This document shows, piece by piece, positions 35,851-46,398 of a stretch of 64,000 bases of DNA (position 1 is the first letter of the stretch; each line of letters starts with the position of its first letter). Under the pieces are notes generated by a model. It was given only the letters and a program-made list of their open reading frames with translations, was not told the DNA's origin and did no database searches. Source of the stretch: SHZI01 sp031409515. Lineage in GTDB: Bacteria; Pseudomonadota; Gammaproteobacteria; Steroidobacterales; GCA-2729495. The DNA lies in NCBI GenBank assembly GCA_031409515.1, contig JANNXJ010000037.1, forward strand, positions 11,781 to 75,780. Reading direction: 5' to 3'. The position numbers and the translations under genes were made by a program.

Positions 35851-37290
35851 TCAGCGCAAAAAGGGTTCGCGCTCGGCACGGCAGAGCAGGCCTTCCCGCC
35901 GGCTCATCACGCACACGTCCACGTCGAAGCCCAGGGCATCCCGGCCAGGATCCTTCAGGCTGATCTCTACGGGAATCAGAGTGCCTGGACTGACCGGCTC
36001 CCGGGGCCGTGGTGTCTTGCCCAGATATTCCCCGGGCCGGAACACGCGGGAACCCACCGGCCTCGCGAGGCCATCGCGAAGCGTGACCCGCACGAAGGGC
36101 AGGCCGACCGGCTTGTCGCCCACCACGGCGATCCGGGCCAGAATGTCGAGAGCGCCCCGGCTGCTGCGATCAGCGACGGCCTCCGAGCTGCGCACCTGAT
36201 AGGCCTGCAGATCCCAGGCGGGCCATAACGGGAGACCCAGCGCCGCGTACATCCGCTGCAGGGGCTCGGTCAGGACGGGATTGGTCGCCAGCTCGTCCCG
36301 CTGCTGGTGAAGCACTTGCATTACAAGCATCAGGGCAAGCAGCGCACTACCAACCGTGTAGGCCCAGCCCCGCCCGGCACCCGGCGTCTCCGGTGCTGCC
36401 GGCGGCGTCCAGAGGAACGGGCGGTCTGCTGTACGGAGTTGGGGTTCCGGTTTCAGCTCCGGTTCCGGGAAAGCGACGCCCTCAGGTTCGGCGTTCGGGT
36501 CTCCCGGGAGATCGACAGCAAAGTCGGCGGGCAACGGCGCTGGCGGCAGCGCCTCTTCCTCTGGCGGCGATTCCCAGGGGAGCGGCGGCAGAGGCGCTGC
36601 CGGCGAAGCTTCCCGGGGGGTATCCTCACTGATCACATACACGGGTTCGGATGAGACCTCGTCGTCCGGAACCTCAGCGAGGAGCGACTGCCAGTCGGCG
36701 TCGTCACCCGGCTCAGGGTCGCGGACTTCGCTGGCTAGCGCCCGATAGAGGCCCGCCTGGTCCACGGTGTCGGAGCCGATGTCCCGCCCCACGTCGGCTT
36801 CGGCCGCCATGGTCTCCTGAGTCCCGACCGCGATGTCGGCCCCGGCTTCGGCTGCCACCTCGGGCGCCGGCGCGCTGGCTGGTCCTGAAGGCTGCTCTGG
36901 GTCACTGCCGGCGAAGAAGTTGGACCATTTGTCTTCCGGAATATCGAACTCGAGGGTGTCCTCACTGACCGGCAGCGGGACATAGGTTGCGGCGGCCTCC
37001 AGTTCGGGCGGCGCCGCCGGCCGTTCAGGTTCGGCGGGCAGGCCTGGGGCGGCAACCTCCGGCTCGGCTTCCGGAGTCATGGTCGTGGTGTCGATGGCTG
37101 CGCCCTGATCCACCTCGGTCGGCAGCGTGAGTTGCTGGAGAGTTACGGTGGGCGGCAGCTGGTCAGCCAGAGTCGCCAGGCCGTTGAACGTGGCGCCGCA
37201 GTGCCCGCAGCGCACGTAGCCTTCCGCCACACGCAACTCGGTCGTGCTGATGCGGAAGACCGTGCCGCACTCGGGACAACTGGTGTACAT
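35851..37290 (-). CDS. Zinc-ribbon and DUF3426 membrane protein
   Basis: 479 residues. The N-terminal MJ0042-type zinc ribbon has two Cys pairs (SCPECGTVF and RCGHCGATF). A long acidic, Pro-rich linker (about 60-320) leads to one membrane helix (about 330-350) and a DUF3426 domain at the C-terminus. The N-terminus should be cytoplasmic and DUF3426 periplasmic. Its place between prmA and fis is conserved in Pseudomonas-like genomes. Function unknown. Confidence 0.82.
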   Translation of the reverse strand: MYTSCPECGTVFRISTTELRVAEGYVRCGHCGATFNGLATLADQLPPTVTLQQLTLPTEVDQGAAIDTTTMTPEAEPEVAAPGLPAEPERPAAPPELEAAATYVPLPVSEDTLEFDIPEDKWSNFFAGSDPEQPSGPASAPAPEVAAEAGADIAVGTQETMAAEADVGRDIGSDTVDQAGLYRALASEVRDPEPGDDADWQSLLAEVPDDEVSSEPVYVISEDTPREASPAAPLPPLPWESPPEEEALPPAPLPADFAVDLPGDPNAEPEGVAFPEPELKPEPQLRTADRPFLWTPPAAPETPGAGRGWAYTVGSALLALMLVMQVLHQQRDELATNPVLTEPLQRMYAALGLPLWPAWDLQAYQVRSSEAVADRSSRGALDILARIAVVGDKPVGLPFVRVTLRDGLARPVGSRVFRPGEYLGKTPRPREPVSPGTLIPVEISLKDPGRDALGFDVDVCVMSRREGLLCRAEREPFLR

Positions 37291-37294
37291 CGTT

Positions 37295-38173
37295 CTAGTG
37301 CGCCACGGCCCCGGTCAGCAACACCCACCCGCCCTGTTCATCGGCAATGGCCAGAGGGACCCAGGGCTGGAATGCCGCGATGACCTCGTTGGCCTGCTCT
37401 GCAAGGATACCGCTCAATGCCACCCGGGTCCCCGCCTGACCGAAGCGGCGCAGTTCCGGGGCCAGGCGCACGAGGGGGCCAGAAAGAATGTTGGCCACCA
37501 GCACGTCAAAACAGTCAGCGCGGGCTGCGGGCAGCAATTCCGCTGGCATACCCGCTGTCAGCCGGGTCCCACAGCCGTTCCGGGTGGCGTTATCGACCGT
37601 GGCGATCAATGCCTGCGGGTCGATATCCACGGCTACAGCCTCCCGGGCCCCCAGCGCGAGTGCACCGATCGCCAGTATCCCGGAGCCGCACCCGTAGTCG
37701 AGCACCCGCTGGGCCGCCAGCGGCTGACTGTCCAGCCACACCAGGCACATGGCGGTGGTCGGGTGCGTGCCGGTGCCGAAAGCGAGGCCGGGCTCAAGAA
37801 GGACACTCACGCCAGCTGGGTCGGGACAGGCCTGGCCCGCGGGGCAGATCCACAGCCGCTGACCGAAGCGCAGGGGCTTGAGGGTGCGCCGCCACTCCGC
37901 GTCCCAGTCCCGGTCCGCGACGAACTCAAAGGACAACTGAGCTCCCGGGAACGCCGCCAGGACCTGCTCCCGGGGTAACGTGGGCGGCAGCAGTGCAGTG
38001 ACCCGGACGGCCGCCCAGAGTGGGGTTGCGCCGGGCTCCGGCTCAAGAATCTCCTCGTCGTCCGCGCCCTGCGTCCAGGTCACCAGGGCTCCGAGTCCCT
38101 CGAACGCTGCTTCAACTCCCGCCACACCAGCCTGCGGGCAGTTCACGGCGGCCTGCAGCCAGCGCTCGGTCAT
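37295..38173 (-). CDS. prmA: Ribosomal protein L11 methyltransferase
   Basis: 292-residue SAM-dependent methyltransferase that trimethylates ribosomal protein L11. FGTGTHPTTAMCLVWLD and the SAM loop VLDYGCGSGILAIGALALGA are diagnostic, followed by DIDPQAL and LVANILSGPL. It lies between accC (9 nt gap) and the DUF3426 gene (4 nt gap), all on the minus strand. Confidence 0.95.
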   Translation of the reverse strand: MTERWLQAAVNCPQAGVAGVEAAFEGLGALVTWTQGADDEEILEPEPGATPLWAAVRVTALLPPTLPREQVLAAFPGAQLSFEFVADRDWDAEWRRTLKPLRFGQRLWICPAGQACPDPAGVSVLLEPGLAFGTGTHPTTAMCLVWLDSQPLAAQRVLDYGCGSGILAIGALALGAREAVAVDIDPQALIATVDNATRNGCGTRLTAGMPAELLPAARADCFDVLVANILSGPLVRLAPELRRFGQAGTRVALSGILAEQANEVIAAFQPWVPLAIADEQGGWVLLTGAVAH

Positions 38174-38182
38174 CGTGGCGGC

Positions 38183-39523
38183 TCAGATCCGCAGTTTCTT
38201 CTCGAGGTAGTGAATGTCCGTGCCGCCGCGGCGGAAGGCGGCGTCCTCACAGAGGTCCCGGTGCAGCGGGATGTTGGTCTTGATGCCATCCACCACCATC
38301 TCGCTCAACGCGATACTCATGCGGGCAATGGCCGATTCCCGGTCATCGCCATGGGCAATGACCTTGGCCACCAGCGAATCGTAGAACGGGGGCACGGTGT
38401 AGCCGCTGTACAGGTGGCTGTCCACGCGGATGCCCGGACCGCCCGGCGGGTGCCAGACATCCACCTTGCCGGGCGACGGCATGAACGTGCGGGGATCCTC
38501 GGCATTGATGCGGCATTCCACGGCGTGGCCGCGGATGACCAGATCTTCCTGGCGGAACGACAGCTTCTCGCCCGCCGCAATCTTGAGCTGTTCCTTGACG
38601 ATGTCGATGCCCGTGATCAGTTCCGTCACCGGGTGCTCCACCTGGACCCTGGTGTTCATCTCGATGAAGTAGAACTCGCCATTCTCGTAGAGGAACTCAA
38701 AGGTGCCGGCGCTGCGATAGCCGATCTCACGGCACGCTTCGACCACGCGGGCGCCCATCTTCATGCGCAGTTCGTGGGGAATGCCCGGGGCCGGCGCCTC
38801 CTCCAGGACCTTCTGATGCCGGCGCTGCATGGAGCAGTCCCGGTCGAAAAGGTGGACCGCGTTGCCGTGGGCATCGGCCAGCACCTGGAACTCAATATGC
38901 CGCGGCTTCTCCAGGTACTTTTCCATGTAGACCGTGCTGTTGCCGAAGGCGGCGCCTGCTTCCCCCCGGGTTGTCGCAATGGCATTGAGCAGGTGGGCAT
39001 CGCTGTGCACCACGCGCATGCCCCGGCCGCCGCCGCCGCCAGCCGCCTTGATGATCACGGGATAGCCGATCGACTGGGCCATTGCCCGGGTCTCATCGTC
39101 GTCCTCACCCAGAGGACCGTCGGAGCCGGGCACGCAGGGCACGCCGGCGGCCCGCATCGCTGTCTTGGCTGAGATCTTGTCGCCCATCAGCCGGATGACC
39201 TCCGGGGGCGGGCCGACAAAGATGAAGCCGCTGCGTTGCACGCGCTCGGCAAAATCAGCATTCTCGGACAGGAAACCATAGCCCGGGTGAATGGCCACCG
39301 CGTCGGTGACCTCCGCTGCACTGATGATGGCAGGCATGTTCAGGTAGCTCTGCGCAGAGGGCGGCGGGCCTATGCACACCGTCTCGTCGGCGAGCAGCAC
39401 ATGCTTCAGGCTGGCGTCGGCCGTCGAGTGCACGGCCACGGTCTTGATGCCCAGTTCGCGACAGGCGCGTTGAATGCGCAGCGCGATCTCACCCCGATTG
39501 GCGATGACGACTTTGTCGAGCAT
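38183..39523 (-). CDS. accC: Biotin carboxylase subunit of acetyl-CoA carboxylase
   Basis: 446-residue biotin carboxylase. It begins MLDKVVIANRGEIALRIQRA, has the ATP-grasp Gly loop KAAGGGGGRGMRVV, the segment EFLYENGEFYFIEMNTRVQVEH and GHAVECRINAEDP. It carboxylates biotin on AccB using ATP and bicarbonate. The ATG at 39523 matches the family start; the frame is open further into accB. AccB lies 7 nt upstream. Confidence 0.97.
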   Translation of the reverse strand: MLDKVVIANRGEIALRIQRACRELGIKTVAVHSTADASLKHVLLADETVCIGPPPSAQSYLNMPAIISAAEVTDAVAIHPGYGFLSENADFAERVQRSGFIFVGPPPEVIRLMGDKISAKTAMRAAGVPCVPGSDGPLGEDDDETRAMAQSIGYPVIIKAAGGGGGRGMRVVHSDAHLLNAIATTRGEAGAAFGNSTVYMEKYLEKPRHIEFQVLADAHGNAVHLFDRDCSMQRRHQKVLEEAPAPGIPHELRMKMGARVVEACREIGYRSAGTFEFLYENGEFYFIEMNTRVQVEHPVTELITGIDIVKEQLKIAAGEKLSFRQEDLVIRGHAVECRINAEDPRTFMPSPGKVDVWHPPGGPGIRVDSHLYSGYTVPPFYDSLVAKVIAHGDDRESAIARMSIALSEMVVDGIKTNIPLHRDLCEDAAFRRGGTDIHYLEKKLRI

Positions 39524-39530
39524 CGGGGGC

Positions 39531-39983
39531 TTAAGGTTCGATAATGAACAGTGCCTGGCCGAACTCGACCGGCTCACCGTTCTTCGCGAGGGCTGCAACC
39601 ACCTTGCCGGCCACGTCGGCCTCGATCTGGTTCATCATCTTCATCGCTTCGATGATGCACAGGGTGGCGCCGGCCTGGACCTGATCCCCAATCTTCACGA
39701 AGTTTGGGGTGCCTGGCGCGGGCGCTTCATAGTAGGTGCCCACCATGGGTGACAGGACTTTGTGGCCCGTCGCCTCGGGCGCAGCGGCCGGGGTGGCCGG
39801 GCCTGCACCACCGGTTGCGGCGGGGGCGGCGAAATAGGGTTGAGGAGGCATCTGGTACTGGGGCGGCGCGTTGGTCATGTGACGACTGATGCGCACCGAT
39901 TCCTCGCCCTCGGTGATCTCAAGCTCGGCGAGGCCGGATTCTTCCAGCAGCTCGATCAGCTTCTTTACCTTGCGGATATCCAT
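39531..39983 (-). CDS. accB: Biotin carboxyl carrier protein of acetyl-CoA carboxylase
   Basis: 150-residue BCCP. MDIRKVKKLIELLEESGLAELEI is the N-terminal helix, followed by an Ala/Pro linker and the biotinyl domain with the acceptor Lys in EAMKMMNQIEAD. It partners with AccC encoded directly downstream. Confidence 0.96.
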   Translation of the reverse strand: MDIRKVKKLIELLEESGLAELEITEGEESVRISRHMTNAPPQYQMPPQPYFAAPAATGGAGPATPAAAPEATGHKVLSPMVGTYYEAPAPGTPNFVKIGDQVQAGATLCIIEAMKMMNQIEADVAGKVVAALAKNGEPVEFGQALFIIEP

Positions 39984-39995
39984 GAAAATCCTCGC

Positions 39996-40445
39996 TTAGT
40001 CGGGTCGGGGCCGGGCGAGTTGCTCGCAGGCCGCTTGCAGGGCCAGGAGGTAACCCTGGGCGCCGAGGCCGGTGATGACGCCAACGGCCACGTCGGAGAC
40101 GTAGGAGTGCCGCCGGAATTCCTCCCGGGCGTAGACGTTGCTGAGATGAATCTCGATGAACGGTATGGCTACCGCCAGGAGCGCATCCCGCAGGGCCACG
40201 CTGGTGTGGGTCAGCGCCCCGGGGTTGAGCAGGATGAAGTCCGCGTGACCAGCGGCCTGCTGGATGCGGTCTACCAGGGCTGCTTCCGAGTTGGTCTGGA
40301 AGGTGGCCAGTTCGTGCCCCGCCGCCTGGGCGGCGGCGGTAGCGGTCTTTTCGATGTCTGCGAGGGTCGTGGAGCCGTACAGGTGGGGCTCCCGGCGACC
40401 GAGCAGGTTGAGGTTGGGGCCGTTTAGCAGCAATAGCTGCGCCAT
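39996..40445 (-). CDS. aroQ: 3-dehydroquinate dehydratase, type II
   Basis: 149-residue dodecameric dehydratase of the shikimate pathway. LLNGPNLNLLGRREPHLYG with the catalytic Arg/Tyr region, the NPGALTHTSVALRDAL loop and EIHLSNVYAREEFR are all present. It is directly upstream of accB, a frequent neighbour in proteobacteria. Confidence 0.96.
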   Translation of the reverse strand: MAQLLLLNGPNLNLLGRREPHLYGSTTLADIEKTATAAAQAAGHELATFQTNSEAALVDRIQQAAGHADFILLNPGALTHTSVALRDALLAVAIPFIEIHLSNVYAREEFRRHSYVSDVAVGVITGLGAQGYLLALQAACEQLARPRPD

Positions 40446-40519
40446 CGAATGAGGTCTATATCGCCGGAGATGGCGGCAAGTTTAGCGACTTTAGGCGGGA
40501 AATGACATAACCAACAAAA

Positions 40520-41203
40520 CTAGGGTCTGGCACCTTTACTGCCCAGGTTCAGGCGGGACGGGGCATTGGCCGCCGTGAGTGTACCGGTCGCTAGTCCGTC
40601 TGCAACGGCGGCGATCTGTTCGAGGTCGCTGGCGGTGATCTCGCCCATATGGATGGCGAGCACCGTCCCATCCGGAGCCGCAACCACCGAGAGGGGCAGC
40701 GCAAACTCCGGGGCAAACCGCTCCGCCGCCCGGGTGGCATCCATCTCGCCCACCAGATTGGGGTAGGTCACCCCGGTTTCCCCGATGAACCGGAGGACGG
40801 CCTCGTAGCGGTCGATGGCGATGCCAATCACCTGCAGCCGGGCTGGATCCTCCCCGGCCTGAAACTGCTCAAGCAGTGGCATTTCTTTCCGGCAGGGGGC
40901 GCACCAGGTAGCCCAGAAATTGACCAGCAGGGTGCGGCCGGACCACTCCGCAAGCGCCCGGGGCTGGCCCTTGAGGTCCTTCAGGGTCAGCGCCGGCAGC
41001 GCGTCTCCAACCCGGATGGGCGCTGCAGAAACATCTTCAGAAACAGCAGGTTCCAACTTGACAGCCGAATCGACACCCGAGTTGTCAGTAGTATTGACAG
41101 TCGGCGTCTTCGCGCCGGGCCTCCAGCCAGTGCCCACAAGGATGCCGCCGGCCAGGAAGACGGCGACCCAGAGGCCAAGGGCGAGCTTGCGAATAGGGCG
41201 CAC
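40520..41203 (-). CDS. TlpA-like thiol-disulfide oxidoreductase
   Basis: 227-residue membrane-anchored periplasmic thioredoxin. The N-terminal helix (about 8-26) is followed by a spacer and a TlpA/AhpC-TSA domain with redox motif FWATWCAPCRKEMPLLEQF. The cis-Pro region is FALPLSVVAAPDG. GTG start at 41203. It lies 17 nt after dsbD, which would supply its electrons. It may serve cytochrome c maturation or general disulfide reduction. Confidence 0.85.
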   Translation of the reverse strand: MRPIRKLALGLWVAVFLAGGILVGTGWRPGAKTPTVNTTDNSGVDSAVKLEPAVSEDVSAAPIRVGDALPALTLKDLKGQPRALAEWSGRTLLVNFWATWCAPCRKEMPLLEQFQAGEDPARLQVIGIAIDRYEAVLRFIGETGVTYPNLVGEMDATRAAERFAPEFALPLSVVAAPDGTVLAIHMGEITASDLEQIAAVADGLATGTLTAANAPSRLNLGSKGARP

Positions 41204-41220
41204 GGGAAGCTGAGCTGGCC

Positions 41221-43515
41221 TCAGTCGGCGGCGGTGGCAAGGGCAGTGGTGGCGGGCTCCTGAAACACTGCCTGGACGTGCGCCGCGAACTCCGCGGCCG
41301 GTTTGAAGCCGACGATGCGGCGCGAGACCTGCTCCCTGCCGTCCGGTGTGAAAAACATGATGGTCGGCGGCCCGATGATGCCGAAGTGCTTCATCAGTGC
41401 CTGGTCGTCGGCGTCTACGAGGGTGACATCGGCCTGCAGGGTGATCGCATTCGCCAGTGCGGCCTGCACGGCGGGATCGGGGAAGGTGTATTTCTCCATC
41501 TCCTTGCAGGATACGCACCAGTCGGCATAAAAATCGAGCAGTACCGGCCGGTTCTCCAGTTTGGCGGCGGCAACGGCCGCGTCCAGGTCAGCCACCGTCT
41601 TGATGCGGGTGAACAGGCTGTGGGCCTCGGACCCGCTGGTGGCAACCGCAGCCGCGGGGGCCGTCGCGAACCGCAGTGGCCGCAGCGCGTCTTCGTTGCC
41701 GGCCAGTGCCCCGATGAGCAGCGCCGCCCCGTAGAGCACGGCAACGATGCCAAAGCCCTTGCCGAGCTTGCGGGACAGGGCCGCAGAGCCGTCCACGGGC
41801 GCGAAGGCGCCGAGGAACACGCCGCCGATCACCAGCAACACCGCCCAGAGGGCCAGGGTCAGGGTTCCGGGCCAGAGCCGGTCGAGCATCCAGACCGCCA
41901 TGCCCAGCATCAGCAGGCCGAAGGCGGCCTTGACCGACACCATCCAGGCACCCGCCTTCGGCATCAGCCGGCCCGCCGATGCGCCGATGGCGAGCAGGGG
42001 AATGCCCATGCCGATGCCGAGGGCGAACAGCGCCAGCGCGCCTCGTCCTACATCACCGGTCTTGGCAATGACGGTCAGTGCCGCAACGAGGGGTGGCGTT
42101 ACGCAGGTCGTAATCACGGCCGCCGAGATGAAGCCCATGATGGCGGCGCCGATGAAACTGCCTGAGCGCTGCTGGCCCGACAGGGCATTCAGCCGCGTCT
42201 GCCAGGACGCGGGAATCTGCAGATCGAACAGGCCGAACATCGACAGGGCAAGGGCCACGAAGAGCAGCGCGACGCCGATGATGACGGCCGGCTGTTGCAT
42301 GACCGACTGCACCTGGGCGCCGGCGGCGGCGAAGACCGCCCCCAGCACCGTGTAGGTCACCGCCATGCCGAGAACGAAGGACAGGGACAGCAGAAACGCC
42401 TTAGCCGAGCCGAGGGGTGCACCGTCCTTGCTGCCCTGGCCCACGATGATCCCCGACAGGATCGGGTACATGGGCAGGCAGCAGGGCGTGAAGGACAGGA
42501 GCAGTCCCAGGCCGGCGAACATGGCCATCACTGCCAGCAGGTTGCCGTCCCGGATCAGCGTGAACAGCCGGTCCTGCTCTGATTCCGGTGGCGCCCCAGT
42601 GACCGTTGCGGAAGTGGCCACCGGCAGTTCCACCGTCGTCGCCACTGCCTGGGGCGGGTAGCAGATGCTCTCGTCCTTGCAGCCCTGAAAGAGAATCGTG
42701 AGGGGCAGGGTGCGGGCCTCCGGGCTGCTGCGGGTCAGCGGCACGGTCATCGAGACTTCGTCATAGAAGACGAGGGTGTCACCAAACTCTTCATCCACTT
42801 TAGGCTCGCCGGCCGGCAGTACCGGCGGGCCGAGCCGCACCGCCTCGCTCTTCGACTCCGCGCCGAGCGTGTGGCGGTAGAGGTAGTAACCCGGTGCAAT
42901 TCGCCAGAACACTTTCAGCGTGAAGGGATCTGCGAGTTCCGTGCGGAAGCTGAAGGCCTCCTCGACAGGGAGCGGGTCGTCCTTCGGACCCGTGCCGCTG
43001 CTCGTTGCGGCGCCAGCCAGCAGCGCGCCAAGCCGGCTCACCTTCTGTCCCGTCGTCGGGCTGCTGCCGGCCGCCGGGAGGGACACGTTCGTTACCCAGA
43101 CCTGGGGTGGGTAGCACAGGCCCGCATCGGCGCACCCCTGGGACGTGATGGCCAGTGCCACGCTGTTGATGCCGGGGGCGCGGGTTGCCACCGGCAGCTG
43201 GATCTCGGCGCTGCCCCGGTAGATGTGCATGTCCCCGAAGTACTCGTCTTTGTGGAGCTTGCCCTTGGGCATCACAGCCGGGCCCAGCGTCACGCCGGGG
43301 GTCCGGCTCTCGAAGCTCATGCGCTCCTGATACAGATAGTGCTCAGGCTCGATCGTCCAGCGGACGAGGAGCGCGTCCCCCCTGGCCTCAACCGTGTAGC
43401 GGAAGGCCTCTTCGGGCTTCAGGATGTCCTGCTCCTGGGCCAGCACCCCTGTAGTCCCGGCCAGGCCAAGCGCCAGGATCGCGGCCACCGGGAGCAACTG
43501 ACAGATTCGCTTCAT
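41221..43515 (-). CDS. dsbD: Thiol:disulfide interchange protein DsbD with duplicated N-terminal domain
   Basis: Carries electrons from cytoplasmic thioredoxin across the inner membrane to periplasmic partners. The 764 residues are about 200 longer than E. coli DsbD (565). After a signal peptide, two nDsbD-like domains follow in tandem (about 30-145 and 180-300), each with its own Cys pair (QGCADAGLCYPPQ and QGCKDESICYPPQ). Then come eight membrane helices with FTPCCLPMYP and TTCVTPPL redox Cys, and a C-terminal thioredoxin domain (FYADWCVSCKEM). It overlaps cutA by 4 nt. Confidence 0.93.
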   Translation of the reverse strand: MKRICQLLPVAAILALGLAGTTGVLAQEQDILKPEEAFRYTVEARGDALLVRWTIEPEHYLYQERMSFESRTPGVTLGPAVMPKGKLHKDEYFGDMHIYRGSAEIQLPVATRAPGINSVALAITSQGCADAGLCYPPQVWVTNVSLPAAGSSPTTGQKVSRLGALLAGAATSSGTGPKDDPLPVEEAFSFRTELADPFTLKVFWRIAPGYYLYRHTLGAESKSEAVRLGPPVLPAGEPKVDEEFGDTLVFYDEVSMTVPLTRSSPEARTLPLTILFQGCKDESICYPPQAVATTVELPVATSATVTGAPPESEQDRLFTLIRDGNLLAVMAMFAGLGLLLSFTPCCLPMYPILSGIIVGQGSKDGAPLGSAKAFLLSLSFVLGMAVTYTVLGAVFAAAGAQVQSVMQQPAVIIGVALLFVALALSMFGLFDLQIPASWQTRLNALSGQQRSGSFIGAAIMGFISAAVITTCVTPPLVAALTVIAKTGDVGRGALALFALGIGMGIPLLAIGASAGRLMPKAGAWMVSVKAAFGLLMLGMAVWMLDRLWPGTLTLALWAVLLVIGGVFLGAFAPVDGSAALSRKLGKGFGIVAVLYGAALLIGALAGNEDALRPLRFATAPAAAVATSGSEAHSLFTRIKTVADLDAAVAAAKLENRPVLLDFYADWCVSCKEMEKYTFPDPAVQAALANAITLQADVTLVDADDQALMKHFGIIGPPTIMFFTPDGREQVSRRIVGFKPAAEFAAHVQAVFQEPATTALATAAD

Positions 43516-43847
43516 GGGCTGGTAGCCTGCCTGATCCAGTGCAAATAGTCCGCCGCCCCGGCTACTACCGGCAAGGCGATAATTTCAGGCATTTCATAGG
43601 GATGCTGCACTCGTAGCAGAGCCTCGAGCGCCCCGTACCGGGCCGCGCTGGTCTTGATGACCAGCAGCACCTCGGCGTCGTCCCTTATTTGCCCGTCCCA
43701 CCGGTACATAGACCGGATTCCCGTCACGCAATTCACGCACGCGGCCAGTTTTTCCGCGAGGAGGGCGGTCGCAATTCCGGTGGCCGTCGCCTCGTCGGGG
43801 CAGGTGCAGAGCACGACCAGGGCCTCAGGAGCGGTGTCTGCGAGCAT
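43512..43847 (-). CDS. cutA: Divalent cation tolerance protein CutA
   Basis: 111-residue trimeric CutA1 family protein. VLCTCPDEATATGIATALLAEKLAACVNC and the HPYEMPEIIALPV segment are diagnostic. Linked to metal tolerance in E. coli, with the precise role unclear. It overlaps the dsbD start by 4 nt, so the two are co-translated, as in E. coli and Pseudomonas. Confidence 0.93.
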   Translation of the reverse strand: MLADTAPEALVVLCTCPDEATATGIATALLAEKLAACVNCVTGIRSMYRWDGQIRDDAEVLLVIKTSAARYGALEALLRVQHPYEMPEIIALPVVAGAADYLHWIRQATSP

Positions 43848-43873
43848 CGCGGGATTATGTCAGGGGGGAAATG

Positions 43874-43976
43874 GGGACATGCCTAATTTCTGGAGGCCGC
43901 ATTACCCGGCCAGGAATTTCAGTGCCGTCAGGGTGGACACAGGGGAAATGCGGCCTCCAGAAATTAGGCATGTCCC
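43874..43976. repeat. Perfect 30-bp inverted repeat
   Basis: Arms 43874-43903 and 43947-43976 are exact reverse complements, separated by 43 nt. The tips are GGGACATGCC/GGCATGTCCC. The sequence differs from the REP family in this window. It lies between cutA (minus) and the groES promoter (plus). Confidence 0.9.
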
Positions 43977-43985
43977 TTCCCGGGC

Positions 43986-44014
43986 CTTGAATTTTCAGCC
44001 GTCGCCCCTATGAT
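43986..44014 (+). promoter_or_regulatory. Heat-shock (sigma-32-like) promoter of groESL, overlapping a sigma-70-like one
   Basis: CTTGAAT (43986-43992) and CCCCTATG (44005-44012) fit the sigma-32 consensus (CTTGAAA, CCCCATNT) with a spacer of about 12-13 nt. The same bases also give TTGAAT and TATGAT spaced 16 nt for sigma-70. Confidence 0.7.
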
Positions 44015-44040
44015 TAGCACCCCCAAGGGGAGAGTGCTAA
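44014..44040 (+). promoter_or_regulatory. CIRCE operator (HrcA binding site)
   Basis: TTAGCACCC-N9-GAGTGCTAA matches the CIRCE consensus TTAGCACTC-N9-GAGTGCTAA with one mismatch. It sits directly after the promoter and 75 bp before groES, so HrcA repression is expected. Confidence 0.9.
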
Positions 44041-44114
44041 CGATTATTCGTCCCCGCGCCGCGACAGGCGCCGGTAATCAAGCCCAACACCAGGATATTT
44101 AAGGAGTTTTGTCC

Positions 44115-44405
44115 ATGAAGATTCGTCCGCTGCACGACCGCGTGATCATCAAGCGTACCGAAGAAGAGCGTACCTCCCCCGGTGGCATCGTGATCCCCGA
44201 TTCCGCCACCGAGAAGCCCATCAAGGGCAAGGTCATTGCCGTCGGCAAGGGCCGGATTCTCGAAGACGGCAAGGTCCGCCCTCTCGACCTGAAGGCTGGC
44301 GACAAGGTGCTCTTCGGCAAGTACAGCGGCACCGAGGTCAAGGTCGATGGCGAGGAACTCCTCGTCATGAAGGAAGACGACATCATGGCCGTCATCGAAG
44401 GCTGA
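44115..44405 (+). CDS. groES: Co-chaperonin GroES
   Basis: 96-residue heptameric lid of the GroEL chaperonin. MKIRPLHDRVIIKRTEEE, the mobile-loop region TSPGGIVIPDSATEKP and GEELLVMKEDDIMAVI are typical. ATG at 44115 with AAGGAG 8-13 nt upstream. First gene of groESL. Confidence 0.97.
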   Translation: MKIRPLHDRVIIKRTEEERTSPGGIVIPDSATEKPIKGKVIAVGKGRILEDGKVRPLDLKAGDKVLFGKYSGTEVKVDGEELLVMKEDDIMAVIEG

Positions 44406-44453
44406 TTGACCCCCAAACCGAAAAACTGACCTATCAAGTAAGGAAGACATTCA

Positions 44454-46088
<1,635 letters not shown>

Positions 46089-46101
46089 CGATGCGCCTAC
46101 C

Positions 46102-46149
46102 GTAGGAGCGGCTTTAGCCGCGACCAGTCGCGCGTAAACGCGCTCCTAC
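46102..46149. repeat. REP palindrome downstream of groEL
   Basis: Two REP arms, 46102-46123 and 46128-46149, inverted and separated by 4 nt. The right arm (TCGCGCGTAAACGCGCTCC) differs at several bases and resembles the Pseudomonas REP form. Confidence 0.85.
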
Positions 46150-46161
46150 GGACAAGACCAT

Positions 46162-46190
46162 AAAGCCCCGCTTCGGCGGGGCTTTTTTTT
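46162..46190 (+). terminator. Intrinsic terminator of groESL
   Basis: Stem AAAGCCCCGC-TTCG-GCGGGGCTTT with an ultra-stable TTCG loop, running into a T8 tract, 74 bp after the groEL stop. Confidence 0.92.
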
Positions 46191-46398
46191 GGGGAACTCC
46201 TTATCTACGCAGGGCCACCCTCATGTTTCAGGGCGTAGCAGTTCTTCCTGGAGTTTCGACCCGTGATCGACCTGCAAACCCGGGGGACCTACGAGCGTTG
46301 ATCCGCTGGTTGCTGATTCCGGACCCGATCTGCTACCGGACATAGCAGCGTCGCAGGAGCGACTTTGGGGGGCATCTGGGGCCGCCTTAAGGCCGCTC
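46191..46398. other. Gene-free stretch with a decayed REP element
   Basis: No gene seen. The segment 46353-46401 is a degraded REP pair: left tip GCAGGAGCG and right arm ending CCGCTCCTA at the next gene's stop codon. Confidence 0.5.

Noticed and set aside
40508..40540. AGGGTCTGGCACC segment before tlpA stop as a mobile repeat tip
   Set aside because: No inverted partner nearby; part of it codes for the TlpA-like C-terminus.
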